Shown piece by piece: positions 18,446 to 23,330 of a DNA stretch of 23,330 nt. Within the stretch, counting starts at the first letter, position 1. The number at the start of each line of letters is the position of its first letter. The stretch spans positions 1 to 23,330 of the forward strand of contig JBNGIS010005801.1 of assembly GCA_049999725.1 (NCBI GenBank), in the 5' to 3' direction. Under the pieces are notes generated by a model, which worked only from the letters and a program-made list of their open reading frames with translations, was not told where the DNA came from and did not search any database. The translations under genes and the position numbers were made by a program. The DNA comes from Haplomitrium mnioides. Taxonomy: Eukaryota; Marchantiophyta; Haplomitriopsida; Calobryales.

Positions 18446-19950
18446 ATGAAGTTTTGTGAGAGTGGATTAGTTGTATATACACAGCTTGTGGATTTGCCTA
18501 GTTGGGAGAGAAAAGAAATCAAAAGAATGGAAGAAGATTTCAAAAAAATGAGTGTGATGAATGGAGATAAAGAAACTTTAGGTGTTTATTTTAGGCAAAG
18601 GGTTGAAGATCCTTTAGATTTGCTTGCTATGATTGGAGTTGGAGATGAAGACAAGGTGGTGTCTTTATATTCCAAAGAGCTCTATTCAACTATTGAGTCA
18701 TTTGTAGGACTTGAGGCTAGAGTGGAAACAAGATACAAGATAGTGGAGAAGAAAGTAAAACCTGTTGCCCACCCTCTTCCACATGATTCTAGTGAGAAAG
18801 TAAGAAAGGCTTCAAAAGAAAAGAGTTTGAGAGAGATTTCCAAAGTTGGACATAAGTTTACTCCTACTACCTTGGAGGAGTTGAAGATTGGTTTAGGAGA
18901 ATTTCTTTTCCCTCAAGAGGAGGATGTATTTAGAGATATGCTCAAGAATCATGGAAAGGCATTTGCTTTTGAGCCTCATGAAATTAGGTGTGTAAATGAA
19001 GATGTGGTCGCACCGATGATTATTTTTACGGTTCCACATGCATCTTGGGACTTGAAGCCAATTCCAGTACCAAGATCTCATCTACCAAAGCTCTTGAACC
19101 TCTTGAAAGAGAAAATATAGATGAAGATTTTAGAACCGTCTTTTGGTCCTTATTCTAGCTGGTGGTTTACAGTGCCTAAGAAAAACAGGGCACTACGACT
19201 TATTCAAGATATGCAACCTGTAAATCAAGTGACCATCCGAAATATAGAGGTGGGGCCAATTGTTGGAGAGTTTGCAGAGGCATTTGCAAGAAAAGCTATC
19301 TATTCTATAGGTGATCTCTACTCTAGTTATGACCAATTCCAACTTGCTGAAGGGAGTAGGGATATAACAACTATGAGGACACCATTGGGTTTGTTGAGAA
19401 TGTGCACTTTACCTCAAGGTGCTACAAACTCTGTGACACAGATGATGAATGAGATGAATAAGATTCTAAGAGAATTTCTCCCAGAAAAGACCATGCCATT
19501 TCTTGATGACATTCCAATCAAAGTATGTATAGAAGAAGACAATAATGAAGCTTTGGATGAGAGGAGGTGTCGAAAATTTGTCATGGATCATATTTCTGAT
19601 TGTGATCAGATTTTGACAAGGTTGGAAGAAGTACATTTAACCTTGTCAGGGGTAAAATCATCCTTTGGAGTTCGTGAGGTTGTGATTGTTGGGCACCTAT
19701 GTGGCTGGTTTGGCCGAAAACCTGATGCAAAGAAGATTGATACCATTCTGCGACTAAAGGATCATGTAGCTCAACAACAGAGGTGCGCAGATTTCTAGGA
19801 GCATGTGTCTTCTACCATGTGTGGATCTCTCATTTTGCAAATGTGGTAGATCATTTGTACAAGTTGTTGCGCAAAAGAAAGGAGTTTTGGTGGGAAGATA
19901 TCCATACCACAATAGTGCAAAAGCTGAAGAAATTATTATCTTCTCCGCTT
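18446..19950 (+). pseudogene. pol: Decayed reverse transcriptase of element 2
   Basis: A pre-RT segment (ESGLVVYTQLVDLPSWERKE) reads in one frame to TAG 19118. RT continues in the same frame: FGPYSSWWFTVPKKNRALR and LIQDMQPVNQ (fingers), SIGDLYSSYDQFQLAEG (first catalytic Asp region), TPLGLLRMCTLPQGATNSV (LPQG turn) and MPFLDDIPIK with the catalytic Asp pair at 19505-19510. LTLSGVKSSFGVREVVIVGH is the usual post-palm block. A frameshift near 19782 moves reading to another frame, where VRRFLGACVFYHVWISHF is the RT thumb/connection. All three catalytic aspartates appear present. RT copies element RNA to cDNA in the particle. FLDDIPIK is distinctive compared with the common F-[IV]-D-D-I-L-[IV] of plant gypsy elements. 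Confidence 0.88.
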
Positions 19951-20430
19951 ATTCTTTGAAGTGTGAGCTATGAAAATGAGAAGCCAATAATCTTGACTAT
20001 AAATGCCAATCCTTTTGCTATAGGTTGGGTTATTCGGCAAAATGATGAGGAAGGAAATCGGTTTGCAATTGGGTTTGGAGCAAAAGTGTTGAGCAAATGA
20101 CAAAGAAGTTATCCACAGGTGAAAAAAGAGTTATGGGGGGTGGTTGTAGCCATGAAAGCTAAGAAATAATACTTGATTGGAGCACCATTTATTTTGGAAA
20201 CAGATTGTTTGCCTTTGTTGGGGATGATTACCAACTACGACACGCCTGATCTTGCAATGTTACGCTCGATTGCCTATATCAACTCATTGAATCCAGAATT
20301 CACACACATAGCAGGGAAGGATAATCCAGTGGTAGATATGCTCTCTAGAGATAGATATGAGCAAGAAGACGAGATGGTTGAAGACATTGATGATGTAGGC
20401 ACTGAATTTTATTCACGTACACAAAAGAGA
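19951..20430 (+). pseudogene. pol: Decayed RNase H of element 2
   Basis: It follows RT in the shifted frame, with stops at 19957 (TGA), 20098 (TGA) and 20167 (TAA). Recognisable blocks are KPIILTINANPFAIGWVIRQ (first strand), YPQVKKELWGVVVAMK (helix with catalytic Glu), FILETDCLPLLGMI (third acidic residue) and FTHIAGKDNPVVDMLSR (final Asp). The first catalytic Asp (T-x-D-A-S type motif) is Asn, codon 20002-20004, so the active site is broken. RNase H would remove the RNA strand during cDNA synthesis. Confidence 0.82.
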
Positions 20431-21800
20431 GAAGAACCATTCATGCAAGGGCTTTATAAAGGAGAGTGGCTGGATATTGGCTATTATTTTAGTACATTGA
20501 GGAGAAAACCAGAATGGAGTGAAGCTCAATTCAAAAAAATAAGGCAGAAAGCCTACAACTATCTCTTGGCAAAAGTCTACTTATGGAAGAGGGCGAAAAG
20601 AGGCCATAATATACCACGAAGGGTGGTGTGTGAGAAAAAGACACAAAAGAAGTTGCTGAATGAATTTCATTGTAGCTTATGGGTTGGGCATAGGGGCATT
20701 TATGGCACCTTTGCAAAATTGAAGGAAAAATATTGGTGGAAAAATAAGTATAGGGATGTGGTTTCCTTTATAGAGTCCTATCAAACCTGTCAGATGTATT
20801 AGAGCTTTGGCACAGAGATGGGTTACATCCAACGTATCCACTTGCTTTGCATTATAAGTGGGTAGTGGATCTTGTTGCTATGCCAGCTGGAGTGTGGCAA
20901 ATGAAGTATTTGGTCCTAACAAGAGAAGATTTATCCAATCAAGTGGAGGGAAGAGCATTGAAAACCAAGGCAACAGAAAATATTTTTTGATTTTTGCTAG
21001 AAGATGTAGTGTCAAGATATGGTTGTGTGGGAAAGATCACAATTGACAGAGGTGAGTTAAATACTCATAAAGTTAGAGAATTCTTTCAAAGATATGGGAT
21101 CAAGCTTGCTCTCACTACATCGTATAATCCTGAAAGGAATGCAAAGAGTGAGTGTGGGCATCCTCATATTGTTAAGGCTTTTGTTAAAGCATGTAGAGGG
21201 AGAGCTAGTAAGTGGCCAAGGCTATTACCATTTGCATTATGGGGTGATAGGACTACTCATAGCTCACTGACTGGTTGAATGCCAGTTGAGTTGATGCAAG
21301 GGCATAACCTATCATACCTATTGAGGAGACTATCTTCAGTTGGAGTGTTTTACCTTGGCAAGATCAGATATCGCGAGAGGAGTTGCTTAACACTTTGGAT
21401 TCAGCAATTGGAGAGGAGGCCTGATGATATCCAGTTAGCAGTGGAAAGGCTGAAGAGAGCAAGGCTGAAAAACAAAATAAGATTTGATCAAACACATAGA
21501 TGGAGGCCATGTACTTTACAAGAGAGAGATTGGGTATTGGTGTATGATAATAGCTTGGATAACCAGCATAGTACGGTGAGGAAGTTCTCTAAACACTGGT
21601 TTGGACCATAAGTAGTGGTGATTGTGCATGACAATGCCACATATACCTTGAGAGAGTTGGATGGGACTTTGCTCAAAGTTCTAATTGCAGGAAAGCATGT
21701 GAAACTGTTCAAGAAACGCGCACAAGAAAATGTTTTGGAGGATATTGGGGTTGACATGCCAGTGTTTGAAGAGGAAAAAAATCCAGAAGAGCAGCTGTAG
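20431..21800 (+). pseudogene. pol: Decayed integrase of element 2
   Basis: The N-terminal zinc domain has His pairs in EFHCSLWVGHRGIYG and ends FIESYQTCQMY, where the first Cys of C-x2-C is Tyr (20779-20781). A TAG at 20800 and a frame change follow. The core reads HYKWVVDLVAMPAGV (Asp 20868), GKITIDRGELN (Asp 21045) and YNPERNAKSE (Glu 21150). The D-D-E triad is intact, with 34 residues between the second Asp and Glu. Stops occur at 20988, 21276 and 21609. The last falls in the C-terminal GPY/F-like module (KFSKHWFGP then stop). The frame ends VFEEEKNPEEQL at 21800 with no chromodomain seen. Integrase would insert the cDNA into the nuclear genome. Confidence 0.88.
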
Positions 21801-21898
21801 GACTTCACTTTAGAAAAACGAGAAACTCTCTCACGCCGACAACAACGTTTACTTTCTTGGTGACTACTAGAGGATGCACCAGTTCAAAAGGGGGTGGA
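21801..21898 (+). promoter_or_regulatory. 3' leader and polypurine tract of element 2
   Basis: There are 98 bases between the integrase stop and the 3' LTR. They end in AAAAGGGGGTGGA (21886-21898), the plus-strand primer tract, directly before TGTCG. Confidence 0.85.
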
Positions 21899-23330
21899 TG
21901 TCGTGTTGTGGTTCGGCAAGTGTGTGAAAGGTAGCAAGAAGAAGGGAAAAACTAATCACTCTTACCATTGATGAGTTTAGAGAAAAGTCAAGAAGAAGCC
22001 ACAAGGCATCTATCGAGTAGCTTCTAGAAACGCAAAAGTAGAGTCTGCTAGTACTACGTGGAAGATTCTCGAGATCCTGTAGGTAAGGACAAGACCACCG
22101 TATTGGTTGTTCATGGATTCTTTTGGATTATGCTCAAAGATATTTTGAAGATAAGAGAGAAAGCAGCGGGTAAGATAAGGGGGTCATTGAGAAGAACAAC
22201 ACAGCGAGGGACAGATGTCAAAGAGGGATTGAGCACTCGAGGCACGGAAGTTCTACGATGGAGTTGAAGGATCTTATGGGTGACAATCTTGGAAATGGAT
22301 AGAGGATTATTTGTTGCTCCTAATTTTCCTCTTCCAAATTCATTCTTCATTGAGCTGCGGATAATTCCTCGAGACCACTTTCGACAGTGGATAGTATATC
22401 ACTTCGCTGATAATTTTCTAACTTCGGTGATGAACTAACCAATTCATGTGTTGATGCCAATCATCACCTATGGAGAACAATGGGACCTTACCATCTACAT
22501 TCTAACCTAATGTGGAGAGGTGTTTCTCAAATCGTCGTCGAAGAGTGTTTCGGTTTTCGGTAAATGTTGAATAGTCGGAGCTGCAACTGGTGGAGCGTTG
22601 CCAAATGATCATCTGATTAAAGAGGACTCAAGTTTAACTTTTTTTTCTTTCATCTTTGTTTCCTGTCAACACAAATAGCCTATGTTCTATGGTTCTTATA
22701 CCAAAAACAAAGTGATTTAACTTGAAGTTAGTAAAAACCTAAAAGAATGAGAGGAGGCAGTTTGTTTTTGAAAGGATTGAGGAGTTTCTAGAGGAAGTGG
22801 AATTCATACAAGGCAAAGATCAAAAGTTCAAGGAGAGTGAAATCCTTTTGCAACAAATTTCAAGTCGTTTGGAGCTTTGAAAAAATACTTATGAGCATTT
22901 GAAGGTGAAGAGGTCAAATTGAAGGGCAGATCGTCTTTCAAGCAATAAAATCGAGTGTAAAAAGAATTTGGAGACAAACAGAGTACCATTGGAAAGCTGA
23001 CAACAAGGGCTACAATTTGAAGAGAAGTTTTGATTCAATTGGAGTTGGGATTGTTCTGTAACAATGAGTTAAAGATTGAGTACCGATTGAAAGGTTGCTT
23101 CAAATTCACTCCTCATTCGACTTTAAGTTTTGAGTTCTTGCATTAATTCAAGAAGAGAGTATCAGTTGAGAATTTGGGAACCTAAAGATGGTTGCATGGT
23201 TCAATAGTGTGTGAAGTTTCAAGGATATTCTCTTTAAAGTGAAGAAGTTACTACCTATGAAGTTTAGGGGTGTTATTTTGTTTGGTTTTTCTCAAACAAC
23301 ATTGAATCTTTGAGAGTAATGACCAATTCG
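21899..23330 (+). repeat. 3' LTR of element 2, cut by the right window edge
   Basis: It starts TGTCGTGTTGTGG after the polypurine tract and aligns with 10490-10500 plus 14260-15677. The last visible bases (ATGACCAATTCG) match 15666-15677, so about 314 bases lie beyond the window. It preserves the uninterrupted form of the site into which the solo LTR inserted in the sister LTR. Confidence 0.9.

Larger units (their letters stand above)
10490..23330 (+). mobile_element. Element 2: decayed full-structure Ty3/gypsy retrotransposon, interrupted by a solo LTR; 3' end beyond the window
   Basis: The 5' LTR is in two pieces (10490-10500 and 14260-15991). The internal region is 15992-21898 and the 3' LTR starts at 21899. 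The domain order gag, protease, RT, RNase H, integrase is diagnostic of Ty3/gypsy. LTR ends are TGTCG...CGACA (the 5' copy now begins TATCG, one base changed). All domains are recognisable but carry stops and frameshifts, so the element is dead. No chromodomain is evident after integrase. If intact at the right, the target duplication after the 3' LTR should read CACGT, matching 10485-10489. Confidence 0.9.

Noticed and set aside
21488-21808. A 106-codon minus-strand frame
   Set aside because: It is the antisense of the integrase C-terminal region.

Overview
The window looks like repeat-dense nuclear DNA of a land plant. It is built almost entirely of old, nested LTR retrotransposons of the Ty3/gypsy (Metaviridae) type. 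I find no host protein gene, tRNA, rRNA or CRISPR array. The order Gag, aspartic protease, reverse transcriptase, RNase H, integrase in the right-hand element identifies Ty3/gypsy. The idiosyncratic motifs (protease D-H-G-S, RT FLDDIPIK, integrase IDRGELN) recall, from memory only, elements of non-flowering plants (bryophytes, ferns, gymnosperms). I cannot fix the species.

Layout, left to right. (1) 1-9083, plus strand: element 1, with very long LTRs. Its 5' LTR (1-3491) is cut by the window edge by about 82 bases. Its internal region (3492-6591) has decayed gag and protease but no RT, RNase H or integrase. Its 3' LTR is 6592-9083 and lacks about 1.1 kb of U3. (2) 9084-10231, minus strand: the start half of a third LTR of the same family, apparently split by the insertion of element 1. 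(3) 10232-10489: 258 unassigned bases. (4) 10490-23330, plus strand: element 2, a decayed but structurally full gypsy element. Its 5' LTR is interrupted 11 bases from its start by (5) 10501-14254, minus strand: a full-length solo LTR of the element-1 family with a perfect 5-base target duplication GTTGT. The 3' LTR of element 2 begins at 21899 and runs off the window.

Order of events inferred from nesting: element 2 inserted, then a family-1 element landed in its 5' LTR and recombined to a solo LTR. Separately, element 1 inserted into an older inverted family-1 LTR. By eye, paired LTRs differ by roughly 8-10 %, so both full elements are old. All coding regions carry stops and frameshifts. Many stops fit C-to-T decay, as expected for methylated repeats.

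The most interesting points are: the gag-protease-only element with 3.6-kb LTRs; a 49-base tandem array in its U3, present in three LTR copies and deleted from the fourth; a 21-G run and a perfect splice-donor consensus where pol would be expected; and the clean LTR-in-LTR nesting.
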